From Psychrobacillus sp. OK032 (lineage in GTDB: Bacteria > Bacillota > Bacilli > Bacillales_A > Planococcaceae): a stretch of 64,000 nucleotides of DNA. The first letter of the stretch is position 1; every line of letters begins with the position of its first letter. The notes below the pieces were generated by a model. That model made no database searches. It was not told the origin of the DNA and worked only from the letters and a program-made list of their open reading frames with translations. Below are positions 63,732 through 64,000 of this stretch, in pieces. A program made the position numbers and the translations under genes. The stretch is from contig NZ_FOGY01000008.1 in the NCBI RefSeq assembly GCF_900111345.1, forward strand, positions 1-64,000, in the 5' to 3' direction.

Positions 63732-63735
63732 ATAT

Positions 63736-64000
63736 TTATTTACTGAATGTCACACTATCCAATTGTTCAAAAAAGTTCGGGTAAGATACAGCGATGCATT
63801 CTGGATCATCTAACGTTACAGCACTTGATGTAATTAAAGATGCAATTGCTGCCATCATTCCAATGCGGTGATCGCCATACGACAATAATTCGCCCCCACG
63901 AAGAGGTGTTGGTCCTTGGATGATCATTCCATCATCCGTTGCAGTAATGTCCGCTCCGAGCTTTTTAAGTTCATTTACGACCGCATCAATTCGGTTCGTT
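63736..64000 (-). CDS. aroA: EPSP synthase, C-terminal part (gene runs out of window)
   Basis: 88 codons of the 3' end are present: [17 protein letters not shown], then [18 protein letters not shown] and the ending [19 protein letters not shown] is the conserved substrate loop of 5-enolpyruvylshikimate-3-phosphate synthase (called aroE in B. subtilis). It acts in the shikimate pathway. Its 5' end lies to the right of the window. Confidence 0.93.
   Translation of the reverse strand, partial: TNRIDAVVNELKKLGADITATDDGMIIQGPTPLRGGELLSYGDHRIGMMAAIASLITSSAVTLDDPECIAVSYPNFFEQLDSVTFSK

Overview
The window looks like chromosome from a low-GC, endospore-forming member of Bacillales, most likely the Planococcaceae side (Psychrobacillus, Lysinibacillus or Sporosarcina-like; genus is inference). 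The basis is a long run of genes in the order known from Bacillus subtilis (aroA/aroE, ypiA-ypiB-ypiF-qcrABC, ypjA, ypjC, ypjD-dapB-mgsA, bshA-cca-birA, panBCD-dinG-ypmA-ypmB, asnS-dnaD-nth-ypoC, ponA/recU, yppE, mrfA-mrfB, gpsB, rnpB, ypsC, ypvA), strong GGAGG ribosome sites, bacillithiol and menaquinol-oxidase genes, and spore-coat-type proteins. No tRNA, rRNA or CRISPR array was seen. Two genes of the B. subtilis order are missing at their expected places: bshB1 between mgsA and bshA, and aspB between ypmB and asnS.

Layout. 1-2 kb: an IS110-family transposase cut by the window edge and a frameshifted tyrosine recombinase. 2.4-4.8 kb: an alkaline phosphatase, a 29-residue membrane peptide and a CheX-like protein. 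5.1-7.4 kb: a compact three-gene ba3-type cytochrome oxidase operon. 7.4-14.9 kb: an accessory island of three paralogous DUF3794/CsxC-like proteins and one 1385-residue relative. The large protein carries about a dozen tandem repeats and has the two family modules in swapped order. All four genes have a CATANNNTA (SigK-like) box upstream. 15-25.4 kb: helicase ypvA, ypsC, a GGDEF-EAL protein, RNase P RNA, gpsB, and the DNA-repair pair mrfB/mrfA. 25.4-30.3 kb: recU and ponA, flanked by two different 21-bp-period arrays. 30.3-36.5 kb: a catabolic cluster inserted between ponA and ypoC. It holds a secreted cyanophycinase, an isoaspartyl dipeptidase and a YfcC-type permease under a near-perfect sigma-54 promoter, with a divergent sigma-54 activator.

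36.7-45.8 kb: ypoC, nth, dnaD, asnS, ypmB, ypmA, dinG, panDCB. 45.8-48.9 kb: an accessory insertion between panB and birA, with a doubly frameshifted DUF6176 gene, a P-loop kinase and two small proteins. 48.9-54.7 kb: birA, cca, bshA, mgsA, dapB, ypjD, and ypjC on the other strand. 55.3-61.2 kb: a zinc metallopeptidase, ypjA, the qcrABC menaquinol:cytochrome c reductase, ypiF, ypiB and ypiA. 61.2-64 kb: an interspersed repeat, a gene remnant and a chemoreceptor lying between ypiA and the 3' part of aroA.

The qcr complex and the ba3 oxidase could form one respiratory branch. The cyanophycin cluster would turn extracellular arginine-aspartate polymer into Asp and Arg. The spore-coat-like island is the best candidate for something undescribed.
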